From Nocardia mexicana NBRC 108244 (GTDB taxonomy: Bacteria; Actinomycetota; Actinomycetes; Mycobacteriales; Mycobacteriaceae): 64,000 bases of DNA. The stretch spans positions 88,741-152,740 of the forward strand of contig NZ_BDBV01000050.1 in assembly GCF_001613165.1 (NCBI RefSeq). Reading direction: 5' to 3'. Below are positions 6,735 through 15,788 of this stretch, piece after piece. Position numbers and translations under genes: made by a program. Within the stretch, counting starts at the first letter, position 1, and the number at the start of each line of letters is the position of its first letter. The notes under the pieces are model-generated. The model made no database searches. It worked only from the letters and a program-made list of their open reading frames with translations, and had not been told where the DNA came from.

Positions 6735-8759
6735 GTGAACGAATTTTCCGTCTGCGCTGATTCCTCCGCCGAGCTGGTGGAGCAGTTGCGGGCTGCGCAC
6801 CGGCGGGTGGCGGTCGAACAGGCGGAGAAGATTCGGCTGGAGACCATGCTGTATCGGTGGCGGCGCTGTCAGGAACTGGAGTTGCGGGTCAATCCCGCAT
6901 TTGCCGGACAGTCGGCGGCTACCGAGATCGGGGTGGTGCTGAGATCCTCACAGCGGCAAGCGGATCGGGAGATCGATCTGGGGTTGGCTCTCGAACATCG
7001 GCTGCCCCACTCGCGCCGCGCGTTCGGCTGTGGCCGCATTGATCTGACGAAGGTCCAGGTGATCTGCACGGAGTTGCAGAATGTGGATGAGGAGCTGGTG
7101 GCCGAGCTGGAGCCCCGCATCGTCGCCTACGCCGAGACCGTGGACCCTGCCCGGTTGAAGCGTGCGATCCGTCGCTGGGTTCTCGAGGCCGACCCGGCCG
7201 GGCAGGCCGAGCGGCGCAAGCAGGCCGAGCAGGACCGGTACGTGAACGTGGCCGCGCAGGACAACGGTACCGCCCAGGTCGATGCCGTGCTCCCCGCGGC
7301 GGGTGGGCAGACCTTGTACGCACGACTGCGGGAGATGGCGAATTCACAATGCTGCGCCCGAGATCCGCGCACCACCGGCCAGCGTCGCGCCGACGCCCTG
7401 GTCGCGCTCGCCGACGGCAGTGGGCGGCTGACATGCCAATGCGGGCGGCGTGACTGCCCGCATGCAGACATGGTGGCAGACGAACCCCGTAAACCACTGG
7501 TGCAGGTGGGCGTATCGGCGGAGACCCTGGCCGGACTGCAGGACAACCCCGCCCTGCTCGCCGGATTCGGCGCCATCGATGCCGAATTGGCTCGCCAGAT
7601 TGCGAGTCACGCCCGCTTCCAAGTGTTCCCGGAATACGAGGCAACCAGCGCGGAGCGAGGCGAGAGCGTTATTGAAGCGGAGCGAGGCGAGAGCGGTATT
7701 GAAGTAGCGCAGCGGAACGAGGGCGGTATCGACACCGGAGAGCGGGACGAGAGCGGTATCGATATTGCAGTAGCGCAGCACGGCGAGGGCGGTATCGACA
7801 CAGCTCAGCGGGACGGGAACGGTGTCGAGGCAGCACAACGGAACCGCGGCGATACCGCAGCGACGCCACAGTCCGGCGGTCACGCCGGTGGGATGCGGTT
7901 CCCGCCCGATACCTCGCAACTCGACGATGACATCGGCGCGCCGGAGCAATCCGTCGGCGATGCTGGCCGGGCTCGGCGGCTTGGCGGTGATGCTGGTCGG
8001 GCTGGGCAGCGTGGTGGAGATGCTGACCTGGCTGCACAACCTGACGACGACGCTGATCGGACGGTGACGGCGGTGGGTGCTGCGGCACCTGCCTGGTGCA
8101 GTGCGGAGCCGGGTCGGGAGGGTGCCGAATCCGAATCGGGCACTCATTGTGTCGGCGGGCGAGATGAGCGATCACCCACCGCATCCGGCTCTGGCAACCT
8201 CCGGTACCGGCCCGGTGCGCGTTTGGCGGCTCGGGTTCGTGCGCTCGACGGTGTGTGCCGCGCTCCTGGCTGTCGAACGCCTGCCGCCGCGGCTGATCTG
8301 GACCACCACGTTCCGTTCGACCACTCCGATCCGGCGGGTGGCGGACACACGACCGAAGAAAACCTCAGCTGCCGTTGCCGACGCCACCACCGCCTGAAGA
8401 CCCTCGCCGACAACGGCGCCAATGGCTGGCGCATCCGTCAGCACCCAGGCCGTCGCCACGAGTGGCGCACGCCCACAGGGGAAATCGCGATCACGGAGCC
8501 CGAGGGTGCGCCATATCTGTTTCCGGCTACGCCCGTTCCGCCTGCCGCGACAATCGATGTACCCGCTCGCGATCGGTACGCTCGATCACCGATCGACCCG
8601 GGCGCCGTCGAGGCGGAGCTCACAGAATTGGTGCACGTCTATGTCCCGCCCGCCAGGCGGCGCCCGCGTGTATCCGCGGAGGAACGGGTCGGCGGTGCGA
8701 CCGCAGTATTGTCGAATTCTGTGACCCGCCAAGGCAATTCAGAATGTCCGCCGTTCTGA
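6735..8759 (+). CDS. DUF222/HNH endonuclease (13E12-repeat family) with expanded repetitive linker
   Basis: A 674-residue protein. The N-terminal DUF222 region (to about residue 300) contains TEIGVVLRSSQRQADREI and later TGQRRADALVALADG. The C-terminal HNH domain has GVCRAPGCRTP, DLDHHVPFDH, a conserved Asn and RCRRHHRLKT. This is the multicopy 13E12 family of Corynebacteriales, of uncertain function. The two domains are joined by an unusual ~140-residue acidic/Gly-rich linker encoded by degenerate repeats (7650-8070). The GTG at 6735 is preferred to an upstream in-frame start. Confidence 0.85.
   Translation: MNEFSVCADSSAELVEQLRAAHRRVAVEQAEKIRLETMLYRWRRCQELELRVNPAFAGQSAATEIGVVLRSSQRQADREIDLGLALEHRLPHSRRAFGCGRIDLTKVQVICTELQNVDEELVAELEPRIVAYAETVDPARLKRAIRRWVLEADPAGQAERRKQAEQDRYVNVAAQDNGTAQVDAVLPAAGGQTLYARLREMANSQCCARDPRTTGQRRADALVALADGSGRLTCQCGRRDCPHADMVADEPRKPLVQVGVSAETLAGLQDNPALLAGFGAIDAELARQIASHARFQVFPEYEATSAERGESVIEAERGESGIEVAQRNEGGIDTGERDESGIDIAVAQHGEGGIDTAQRDGNGVEAAQRNRGDTAATPQSGGHAGGMRFPPDTSQLDDDIGAPEQSVGDAGRARRLGGDAGRAGQRGGDADLAAQPDDDADRTVTAVGAAAPAWCSAEPGREGAESESGTHCVGGRDERSPTASGSGNLRYRPGARLAARVRALDGVCRAPGCRTPAAAADLDHHVPFDHSDPAGGGHTTEENLSCRCRRHHRLKTLADNGANGWRIRQHPGRRHEWRTPTGEIAITEPEGAPYLFPATPVPPAATIDVPARDRYARSPIDPGAVEAELTELVHVYVPPARRRPRVSAEERVGGATAVLSNSVTRQGNSECPPF
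7650..8070 (+). repeat. In-frame degenerate tandem repeats in the DUF222-HNH linker
   Basis: From 7650 two nearly identical 27-nt units (AERGESVIE, AERGESGIE) are followed by 30-36-nt variants ending G-G-I-D or S-G-I-D. A second Gly/Asp/Ala-rich run (GDAGRAGQRGGDAD) follows. All units keep the reading frame. Confidence 0.75.
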
Positions 8760-8839
8760 AGCCATCGGTGATGGTGCGTGGCCCCGACGAGTGGCCGGTG
8801 TGGCGGACGATGCGGCTGGAAGCGGGCCGCGTCGAATAG
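8744..8839 (+). pseudogene. Possible GNAT acetyltransferase N-terminal remnant
   Basis: A 31-codon frame overlapping the end of the HNH gene ends GPDEWPVWRTMRLEAGRVE before a stop. The D-x-W-x-x-W-R-x-x-R-L-E-A pattern is typical of the first helix of GNAT acetyltransferases, but no acetyl-CoA-binding region follows. It may be a decayed gene or a chance match. Confidence 0.3.
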
Positions 8840-8951
8840 TTGTCCGCAAACCCAGCCGTGGGAATGCTCGCGCGGCGCCCCACGCGCGTCGGTTGCCATA
8901 CTGGCCGCCCTGTTGGAGGCCGGGTGCGGCCGGTCTGCCGGAACGAGGAAG

Positions 8952-9389
8952 ATGGTTGTCGTAGCGGTTCTGGGGTGGGGGTTTGTTGCGGGGCTTGTCA
9001 ATTCGGCCGCGATGGTGCTGTTGTACCTCAGTCCGTGGGTGAAGCGAATACACGCCGCCCACGCTGCGGTCGCTACGCACAGCGCCGTCGGTGGTGCGGT
9101 GCGGGAAGCGCCGGAAAGACCGCACAGCCTCGCACGGCAATTCCTCGGTACCCAGGTCGAGGTCTACATCATGACAATCGGATTCGCCTGGTTGTTTCCG
9201 ACGCCGGGGGTGACGGGACTTGAGGGCGCGATGCTGCTGGCGATCCTCTTCGGCGCACTGCGGGTCGTCGCCCCGGTCTGGGCCCTGTGGGAACAGGGGA
9301 CGTACTCCCGCGGCTATCTGGCGGTGGAGATCACCAGTGGGCTGCTCGGCAGCATCGTCGTCGTGCTGACGCTTTACCTGCTCATGTGA
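8952..9389 (+). CDS. Hypothetical four-helix membrane protein
   Basis: A 145-residue protein with about four hydrophobic helices (VVVAVLGWGFVAGLVNSAAMV near the start, IMTIGFAWLF, AMLLAILFGALRVVAP, GSIVVVLTLYLLM at the end) and a charged loop (HAAVATHSAVGG). It is perhaps distantly DUF1761-like, but I cannot assign it firmly. ATG 8952 follows GAGGA at short spacing. No functional link to neighbours is evident. Confidence 0.6.
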   Translation: MVVVAVLGWGFVAGLVNSAAMVLLYLSPWVKRIHAAHAAVATHSAVGGAVREAPERPHSLARQFLGTQVEVYIMTIGFAWLFPTPGVTGLEGAMLLAILFGALRVVAPVWALWEQGTYSRGYLAVEITSGLLGSIVVVLTLYLLM

Positions 9390-9456
9390 GACTGTCCGGA
9401 ATGTTCCGCACGAACGCCCGGTTACTACCCCCGGCCGATGCGGACAGGAGTGGACA

Positions 9457-10362
9457 ATGGGAGCAAACGAGCAGGCGCGAGTCACGGTGATCGGCCTCGG
9501 GCAGATGGGTGGCACCCTCGCCGATGCCTTTCTGGCGGCGGGCCACCGGGTTACGGTGTGGAATCGCAGCGCGGACAAGGTGAAACCGTTCGTCGATCGC
9601 GGCGCTCAGGCGGCGGAATCGGTGCCGGAAGCCGTTCGCGCGGGCGATGTCGTGGTGGTGGTACTGCCGGATTACGAGGTGGCGCAGCGGGTTCTCGATC
9701 CGGTGGCCGCCGACCTCGCCGGAAAGACGGTGGTGCAGTTGACATCCGGGACGCCGGAGCAGGCCCGTACGGCCGGGAACTGGGCGCACGGGCATGGAAT
9801 CGCCTATCTGGACGGTGCGGCCATGAGCGGGACCACGCTGGTCGGGCGGCCCGAGGCGCTGTTCGTCTTCGGCGGCGCCACCGCGACCTTCGCGGCACAT
9901 CGGAATGTCTTGCGGGCCTTGGGAAATCCGGTGCACCTCGGTGACGACCCCGGACTGGCCGGGCTCTACGACACCGCGCTGTTCGGCCTGATCTGGGGCA
10001 CCCTGAGCGGCTTCTACCACGGCACGGCGCTGGCCCGCGCGGACGGCGTCGACGCTCGATCCTTCGCCGAGGTGGCGGCCGAACACCTGTCCTTCCTCGC
10101 CTACCTGCTGCGCGAGCACGCCGGTCAGATCGACGACGGCGTCTATCCCGCCGAGGACGGCTCCCTCGACGTACACGCCGCGGCCATGGACCACCTGATC
10201 GACACCAGCAGGCAATTCGGCGTCGAGACCGCGGTGCCGGAGCTCTTCGCCGCGCTGATCCAGCGTGGTCGCCGCGCCGGACTGGGCAGCGAAGGGATCG
10301 CCTCGATCGTCCGGCCGGTCCTCGGCAATGCGGCGGTTCGGCCGGACGGGGTTTCGCGGTGA
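9457..10362 (+). CDS. NAD(P)-dependent imine-reductase-like oxidoreductase
   Basis: A 301-residue member of the 6-phosphogluconate dehydrogenase/beta-hydroxyacid dehydrogenase superfamily. The N-terminal Rossmann motif is VTVIGLGQMGGTLADAF, with N-R-S at the end of the second strand suggesting NADPH use. A C-terminal helical dimerisation domain follows. The family's usual catalytic lysine is not in its normal place (the segment reads GLYDTALFGLIWG), as in imine reductases. The substrate is unknown. The ATG follows GGAGTGGACA. Confidence 0.85.
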   Translation: MGANEQARVTVIGLGQMGGTLADAFLAAGHRVTVWNRSADKVKPFVDRGAQAAESVPEAVRAGDVVVVVLPDYEVAQRVLDPVAADLAGKTVVQLTSGTPEQARTAGNWAHGHGIAYLDGAAMSGTTLVGRPEALFVFGGATATFAAHRNVLRALGNPVHLGDDPGLAGLYDTALFGLIWGTLSGFYHGTALARADGVDARSFAEVAAEHLSFLAYLLREHAGQIDDGVYPAEDGSLDVHAAAMDHLIDTSRQFGVETAVPELFAALIQRGRRAGLGSEGIASIVRPVLGNAAVRPDGVSR

Positions 10363-10419
10363 CCGCCGTCGCCGCGGTCCTCTAATCTGGGCGGGCGCAT
10401 CACATCGGAGGAGAAGGCG

Positions 10420-10827
10420 ATGGCCAAGTACCTGCTGCTCAAGCACTACCGCGGCGCTCCGGCGGCGGTCAACGACGTGCCGATGGATCAGTGGACGCCG
10501 GAGGAGATCTCGGCGCATATGCGGTACATGGACGACTTCGCGGCCCGGCTGGAGCGGACCGGCGAGTTCGTCACCCACGCGGCGCTCGCAACCGAGGGGA
10601 CGTTCGTCCGTTCCGACGGTGCGGGCCGCCCGCCGGTCACCGACGGACCGTTCGTCGAGACCAAGGACCTCATCGCGGGCTGGATGGTGATCGACGTCGA
10701 CACCTACGAGCGCGCCGTCGAACTGGCCGGAGAACTGTCCGCGGCCCCCGGGGCGGGCGGGAAGCCCATCTACGAGTGGCTCGAGTTGCGGCCCTTCCTG
10801 ACCGCGCCGCCGACGATCACGGAGTGA
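10420..10827 (+). CDS. YCII-related DGPF-domain protein
   Basis: A 135-residue ferredoxin-fold protein with the signature V-T-D-G-P-F-V-E-T-K-D (about residues 71-81). DGPF proteins are the usual neighbours of ECF42-type sigma factors, and one follows here after 28 nt. An accessory or sensory role is inferred from that partnership. The GGAGGAGAAGGCG before the ATG is a strong ribosome site. Confidence 0.9.
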   Translation: MAKYLLLKHYRGAPAAVNDVPMDQWTPEEISAHMRYMDDFAARLERTGEFVTHAALATEGTFVRSDGAGRPPVTDGPFVETKDLIAGWMVIDVDTYERAVELAGELSAAPGAGGKPIYEWLELRPFLTAPPTITE

Positions 10828-10855
10828 CCTCGCCGGGGAACGGAGTGACGACCGG

Positions 10856-11995
10856 ATGAACGAGACGCTGATCCGGAGCCTCACGCCGAGCGTGCTCGCG
10901 GTTCTCGTCCGCCGCGGAGCGGATTTCGCGACGGCCGAGGACGCCGTGCAGGACGCGCTGGTCGAGGCGGTCCGAGCCTGGCCCGCCGACCCGCCGCAGG
11001 ATCCGAAGGGGTGGCTGGTCACCGTCGCCTGGCGCAAATTCCTCGACGCGACCCGGGCCGACGCCGCCCGCCGCAGGCGTGAGGACCGCGTCGACGACGA
11101 GCCGGTCCCCGAATCCGTGCCCGCGGTGGACGACACGCTGCAGCTCTACTTCCTCTGCGCGCACCCGTCGTTGACGCCGTCGTCGGCGGTCGCGCTGACG
11201 CTGCGCGCCGTGGGTGGGCTGACCACCCGCCAGATCGCCGAGGCCTACCTGGTGCCCGAGGCGACCATGGCGCAGCGGATCAGCCGCGCAAAACGCACGG
11301 TCTCGGGCGTGCGGTTCGATCAGCCCGGCGATGTCGCCACCGTGCTGCGCGTTCTCTACCTGGTCTTCAACGAGGGTTACTCGGGCGACGTCGATCTCGC
11401 CGCCGAGGCCATCCGGCTCACCCGGCAACTCGCGTCCGCGATCGACCATCCCGAGGTGGCGGGGCTGCTCGCGCTCATGCTGCTGCACCACGCCCGGCGC
11501 TCCTCGCGGACCGCGCCCGACGGCAGCCTGGTGCCGCTCGCCGAACAGGACCGCGGCCGATGGGATACCGGGGCGATCGCCGAGGGCGTCGAGATCCTGC
11601 AGGCCGCCCTCGCCCGGGACCGGCTGGGCGAATTCCAGGCCCAGGCCGCGATCGCGGCGCTGCACGCCGACGCGCCCACCGCCGCGGAGACCGACTGGGC
11701 GCAGATCGTCGAGTGGTACGACGAACTCGCGGCCCTGACCGACAGCCCGATCGTCCGGCTCAACCGCGCGGTGGCCGTGGGGGAGGCCGACGGGCCGCGC
11801 GCCGGGCTGGCGGCCCTTGCGGCACTGGACGATTCGCTGCCGCGCCACACCGCCGCATCGGCGTACCTGCACGAGCGCGACGGCGACCTGGCGACGGCCG
11901 CACGGATGTACGCCGAGGCCGCCCGGAAGGCATCCAACCTGGCCGAGCGCGACTACCTGACCCGCCAGGCCGCCCGCATCAACACCCGTCGCTGA
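10856..11995 (+). CDS. ECF42-like RNA polymerase sigma factor with long C-terminal domain
   Basis: A 379-residue protein. Region 2 (FATAEDAVQDALVEAVRAWP, then GWLVTVAWRKFLD) and region 4 (TTRQIAEAYLVPEATMAQRISRAKR) occupy the first ~150 residues. They are followed by an extra ~200-residue TPR/SnoaL-like extension beginning at VLYLVFNEGY, typical of the ECF42 group. No anti-sigma gene is adjacent; regulation in this group is attributed to the C-terminal extension. It is probably cotranscribed with the DGPF gene. Confidence 0.88.
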   Translation: MNETLIRSLTPSVLAVLVRRGADFATAEDAVQDALVEAVRAWPADPPQDPKGWLVTVAWRKFLDATRADAARRRREDRVDDEPVPESVPAVDDTLQLYFLCAHPSLTPSSAVALTLRAVGGLTTRQIAEAYLVPEATMAQRISRAKRTVSGVRFDQPGDVATVLRVLYLVFNEGYSGDVDLAAEAIRLTRQLASAIDHPEVAGLLALMLLHHARRSSRTAPDGSLVPLAEQDRGRWDTGAIAEGVEILQAALARDRLGEFQAQAAIAALHADAPTAAETDWAQIVEWYDELAALTDSPIVRLNRAVAVGEADGPRAGLAALAALDDSLPRHTAASAYLHERDGDLATAARMYAEAARKASNLAERDYLTRQAARINTRR

Positions 11996-12168
11996 TCGGC
12001 CGCGCGTCTCTCCGACCGTCAACGACGGCGCAGGCGGCGGAACCTGGTGAGGGCGCGCCCGTTTCGCGGTCGGGGCCACAGCCGAATCCGAACCCCGCTC
12101 GGGCGACGGGGCTGCCGTCGCTGCTGATCGGTTCTCCGAAAACCGTTGTGGTGCTGGCACGTTCGCAA

Positions 12169-13479
12169 TCAGGCCTGACGCGGCTCGTGCCCGACTGTCG
12201 TGGCGGTTGTGCGCCGAGTGGCCTGCGGCGGGTGGGTTTCGTACATGCGGAGGCCGACAATCAATGCCGCGGCGGCGCTGACGGCCGCGGCGGCCCATAC
12301 CGCGGCGTGCAGGCCCATCAGGTCGGCGACGATGCCGCCCAGGATCGCGCCGGCGGCGTAGCCGAGGTCGCGCCAGACGCGGTAGACGCCGACCGCGCGG
12401 CCCCGCCAGGTGGGATGGGCGACGTCGCCGATCACGGCCAATAGTGTCGGGTAGACCATGGCGGTTCCTGCTCCCAGCAGTACAGTCCCGGCCGCCCAAC
12501 CCGGAAAGCCTTGGGAGAGAGCGATAATCGTGAGCGCGGCGCCCTGGACGGCCATGCCGATGACGATGAGCCACTTGCGGCCGATGCGGTCGGACAGGCC
12601 GCCGGTGACGAGCTGGCCCGCGCCCCACACTCCGGGATACAACGCGAACAGCAGGCCGATCTGCCCGACGGAGAGGTCGGCGGTGGCGAACAGCAGCGGG
12701 AACAGTCCCCACGACAACCCGAAGTTGAGGTTGTTCACCAGCCCCGCGAGGCTGGCCGAGGCCAAAGCTGGTTCTTTCCACGTGGTTTGGGCAGCGATTT
12801 CCCGATCGGTCAGCTCGGCGCGCAGGCCCTCGGTGCGGGGCGTATGCCTCGCCGCCTCCAGGCGCGCGTGGTCGCGCGTCTCGCGCACGAAGGCTCCCGA
12901 CAGCAGCAAAGCCAATGCCGCGTAGGCGATTCCGAGCAGGAACGGCGCCGGGCGCAGGCCGTACTGTTCGGCCAGCCAGCCCGCGAGGAGGGAGCTTATC
13001 GCGACGGCCCCGTAGCCCGCGGCCTCGTTGAAGCCCATGGCCAGGCCGCGGCGCGCGGGGCCGACCAGATCGATCTTCATCACCACCGTGGTAGACCAGG
13101 TCAGGCCCTGGTTGATGCCGAGCAGCACGTTGGCCGCCACCACCCACCACCAGTTCGGGGCGGCGATCAGCAACAGCGGCACCGGGAGCGCGAACAGCCA
13201 GCCGACCAGCAGGACCGGTTTGCGGCCGTAGCGGTCGGACCAGGTGCCCGCGAAGTAGTTGGCGGCGGCCTTGGTGATTCCGAACGCCGCGACGTAGGTG
13301 AAGATGAATGTGTAACCGGTGAGGCCGAATACGGAGTCGGCCAGCAGCGGCAGCACCGTCTGCTGCTGGCCGACCATCCCGCCGACCAGAGCGTTGACGG
13401 CCACGAGCAAGGTGAACTGGGCAGCGTTGTGCCGCAACCCCAGTACCGGCGGCGGGTGGCCGGTGCGGGCCAGGCTCAC
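12169..13479 (-). CDS. MFS transporter in the persulfide operon
   Basis: A 436-residue, 12-helix major facilitator. The A-loop motif is G-T-W-S-D-R-Y-G-R-K-P (after helix 2), with a second copy, GGLSDRIGRKW, in the C-terminal half. The GTG start at 13479 overlaps the upstream stop by 4 nt (GTGA), so it is translationally coupled to the CstB-like gene. In staphylococcal cst operons a TauE-type transporter sits in the comparable place. Export of sulfite, thiosulfate or a related sulfur anion is a reasonable inference, though drug efflux cannot be excluded. Confidence 0.85.
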   Translation of the reverse strand: MSLARTGHPPPVLGLRHNAAQFTLLVAVNALVGGMVGQQQTVLPLLADSVFGLTGYTFIFTYVAAFGITKAAANYFAGTWSDRYGRKPVLLVGWLFALPVPLLLIAAPNWWWVVAANVLLGINQGLTWSTTVVMKIDLVGPARRGLAMGFNEAAGYGAVAISSLLAGWLAEQYGLRPAPFLLGIAYAALALLLSGAFVRETRDHARLEAARHTPRTEGLRAELTDREIAAQTTWKEPALASASLAGLVNNLNFGLSWGLFPLLFATADLSVGQIGLLFALYPGVWGAGQLVTGGLSDRIGRKWLIVIGMAVQGAALTIIALSQGFPGWAAGTVLLGAGTAMVYPTLLAVIGDVAHPTWRGRAVGVYRVWRDLGYAAGAILGGIVADLMGLHAAVWAAAAVSAAAALIVGLRMYETHPPQATRRTTATTVGHEPRQA

Positions 13480-14843
13480 GGCTGAACCCGCAGTCGCTGT
13501 CCGCGCGCGCGGGCGTAGTCGGCGGGATGTCCGGCCAGCACCCGGACGTCGGTGCGCCCGGCCCGTTCGAGGATGCTGGCGGCACTCATCGCGCGTTCGC
13601 CGTGTCCGCACATGACCACCACCGGGCCCTCCGGCAGCCGAATCATGTTCTCCGCCAATGCTCCCAGTTCGATATTGCGTGCACCGGCGACGTGACCGGC
13701 GGTGAACTCGCCGTGCTGACGGATGTCGAGCACCAGGTCGGTGGATGCGGCGGCGGCCTGATCGGCCTCGACCAGGTCCACCGCGGCCGAGGCCACCGGC
13801 CCGGTCCATGCCGCCATGCCGCCCGCCAATTCTCCTGCGAGGGAATCGAATCCGACCTTGGCCGCCTCCCAGGCGATGTCGTCGAGACTCTGGTCGCGGC
13901 CACGGACGATGATCAGCGGCCGATTCGTGTCGGCCAGCCAGCCCAGCCACGTGGCGAAGACCGGACGCAGGGTGACGGACAGCGCACCCGGAATGTGCCC
14001 GGCGGCGAAATCGGCGGCCGGGCGCGCATCGATCACCTGCGCACCCTCGGCGACCAGGTCCTGCACCTCGGATGTGGTCAGCGCGGCGAGGTCGAGGGTG
14101 GCACCGAGCACGGCGGGACCCTTGTGGTTCACCTCGGCCAAGCGCAGGAAATAGTCGGGGAAGGTGCCCAGCGACCCGAGCAGCGCATCGACGAACGCAT
14201 CCTCGCCGTCGACCTGCAGCAGGGGATTGGTCGCCCGTTCCTTGCCGATGGTGCTGGTCCGCTCCCCACCGGCCGCGGCCGAGCAGAACGACCCGGCTCC
14301 GTGGGTGGGCCACACGGGGGTCTCGTCGGGAAGTTCCATGAGTCGCTGCAGCGAGTGGTACTGGGCGCGCGCGAGCGGCACGGTCCGGTCGGGGCCGACC
14401 AGATCGGTGCGACCGGCGGTGCCGACCATCAGCGAGCCGCCGGTGAACACGCCCAGCAGCCGGTCGCCCTCGTGCAGGAGGTAGGAGAGGTGTTCGGGCG
14501 AATGGCCGGGCGTGGCCAGCGCTCGCAGTGCGAAGGGCCCCAGCTCGGCGACGTCGCCGTCGGTCATGCCCGTCACCGCGAACCCGCGCGAGCCGACCTC
14601 GGGTGCCAGGACGGTGGCGCCCTCGGTCTCGGCGAGTTCCCGGACTCCGGAGATGAAATCGGCATGCATGTGGGTCTCCACGGCGAACGCGATGGCCAAG
14701 CCGCGGCGGGCGGCTTCGGCCCGCACCGTGCGCAGGTCGCGCTCGGGGTCGAGGACCATCGCGCGCCCGTCGCCGAGGTCCAGCAGATAGGTGGAGTTGC
14801 CCAGCCCTTCGTCGATGACGGGCACAAGGGTGAGAGTCGACAT
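13476..14843 (-). CDS. CstB-like persulfide dioxygenase-rhodanese fusion
   Basis: A 455-residue three-domain enzyme. Residues 1-240 are a metallo-beta-lactamase domain with the ETHE1-type iron site (T-H-M-H-A-D-F, H58/H60/D62; H114; D147; H181) and the P-T-H-G-A-G-S-F-C loop. Residues ~255-350 are a rhodanese fold whose loop lacks the catalytic cysteine (IIVRGRDQSLD). Residues ~362-455 are a second rhodanese with C412 in M-C-G-H-G-E-R-A-M. MBL, pseudo-rhodanese, rhodanese is the CstB architecture, which oxidises persulfides to thiosulfate. It is divergent from the ArsR-rhodanese regulator. Confidence 0.9.
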   Translation of the reverse strand: MSTLTLVPVIDEGLGNSTYLLDLGDGRAMVLDPERDLRTVRAEAARRGLAIAFAVETHMHADFISGVRELAETEGATVLAPEVGSRGFAVTGMTDGDVAELGPFALRALATPGHSPEHLSYLLHEGDRLLGVFTGGSLMVGTAGRTDLVGPDRTVPLARAQYHSLQRLMELPDETPVWPTHGAGSFCSAAAGGERTSTIGKERATNPLLQVDGEDAFVDALLGSLGTFPDYFLRLAEVNHKGPAVLGATLDLAALTTSEVQDLVAEGAQVIDARPAADFAAGHIPGALSVTLRPVFATWLGWLADTNRPLIIVRGRDQSLDDIAWEAAKVGFDSLAGELAGGMAAWTGPVASAAVDLVEADQAAAASTDLVLDIRQHGEFTAGHVAGARNIELGALAENMIRLPEGPVVVMCGHGERAMSAASILERAGRTDVRVLAGHPADYARARGQRLRVQP

Positions 14844-14877
14844 GTGAAGCTCCTACTTCCTGTCCTGGTAGCGCTGC

Positions 14878-14930
14878 TATTCCGATAAACCATGGAATAA
14901 CGTAAAATGAGTATTCCATAGATCCATGGA
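14878..14930. promoter_or_regulatory. Inverted-repeat operators in the persulfide divergent promoter
   Basis: TATTCC-N10-GGAATA is at 14878-14899, and TCCAT-N6-ATGGA at 14915-14930 overlaps a further TATTCC. Another TATTCC lies just before the regulator start, near 14999. Repeated dyads between divergent genes fit binding sites for the ArsR-family protein encoded here. Confidence 0.55.
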
Positions 14931-15023
14931 GAAACAAGGGTCGGAGTCTGCGGCCATCGCGGCGGTAGGTAGCGGGCCGTGGAGGGCCTGGATACGCTAT
15001 TCCACAGAGGATTGGAGGATCGG

Positions 15024-15695
15024 GTGGATTCGTGCGGGACGGCGAACAAGTCGGCGCTCTACGACGCCTTCGCGGCCAGCGGTAAGGCGCTGGCGAGCGG
15101 CAAACGCCTCGAACTGCTCGATCTGCTGGCGCAGGGCGAGCGGACGGTCGAAGCGCTCGCCGCCGCGGCCGGGCTGAATCTGACGACGGCGTCGTCGCAC
15201 CTGCAGACCCTCAAGCAGGCCGGGCTGGTGGCCACCCGCCGGGACGGCGTCCGCATCCACTACCGGCTCGCCGGTGCCGACGTCGCGCAGCTGCTCGCGC
15301 TGCTGCGGACCGTCGCCGCCGCGCACCAGGCCACCGTGGCACCGGCGCGGGATGCCTACCTCGGATCCGATGCGGGAGACGAGATGACGCGCGAGGAACT
15401 GATCCGCCGCGCCGCCGACGGCGAGGTGACGGTGCTGGATGTCCGCCCGCCCGAGGAGTATCGGGCCGGGCACATACCCGGCGCGATCAACATCCCGGTG
15501 GACCAGTTGGCCGATCGGATCGGCGAATTGCCCGCCGATGCCGAGGTCGTCGTCTACTGCCGAGGCGAGTACTGCGTGCTGGCCTACGACGCGGTGCGCC
15601 TACTGGCCGATCGCGGACGGCGAGCGGTCCGGCTGCACGACGGCATGCTCGAATGGCGCCTGGCCGAACTGCCCGTCGACACCGCCCCGGCCTGA
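15024..15695 (+). CDS. ArsR-family repressor fused to a rhodanese domain
   Basis: A 223-residue fusion. Residues ~8-105 are an ArsR winged helix (GKRLELLDLLAQGERTVEAL, then NLTTASSHLQTLKQAGLV). Residues ~120-220 are a rhodanese domain with an active loop Y-C-R-G-E-Y-C-V (C179 and C184). No ArsR metal-site cysteines are visible in the HTH domain, only C4. Sulfur status is therefore probably sensed by the rhodanese cysteines. The GTG at 15024 has a good ribosome site (GGAGGATCGG) and is preferred to an upstream GTG at 14979. It is divergent from the dioxygenase operon it probably represses. Confidence 0.85.
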   Translation: MDSCGTANKSALYDAFAASGKALASGKRLELLDLLAQGERTVEALAAAAGLNLTTASSHLQTLKQAGLVATRRDGVRIHYRLAGADVAQLLALLRTVAAAHQATVAPARDAYLGSDAGDEMTREELIRRAADGEVTVLDVRPPEEYRAGHIPGAINIPVDQLADRIGELPADAEVVVYCRGEYCVLAYDAVRLLADRGRRAVRLHDGMLEWRLAELPVDTAPA

Positions 15696-15788
15696 CCGGG
15701 GGCCGCCCGCACTGCCGACCGGCAACGCCTTCCGCAGAATTTGCCCGGTGATCACCGGGGCGCTACCCGCCGGTGGCACGGTGGGCGT

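Noticed and set aside
12169..14937. A 922-codon minus-strand frame covering both the MFS and the persulfide dioxygenase region
   Set aside because: Only its C-terminal 436 codons encode a recognisable protein (MFS). The N-terminal part is an out-of-frame shadow of the CstB-like gene.
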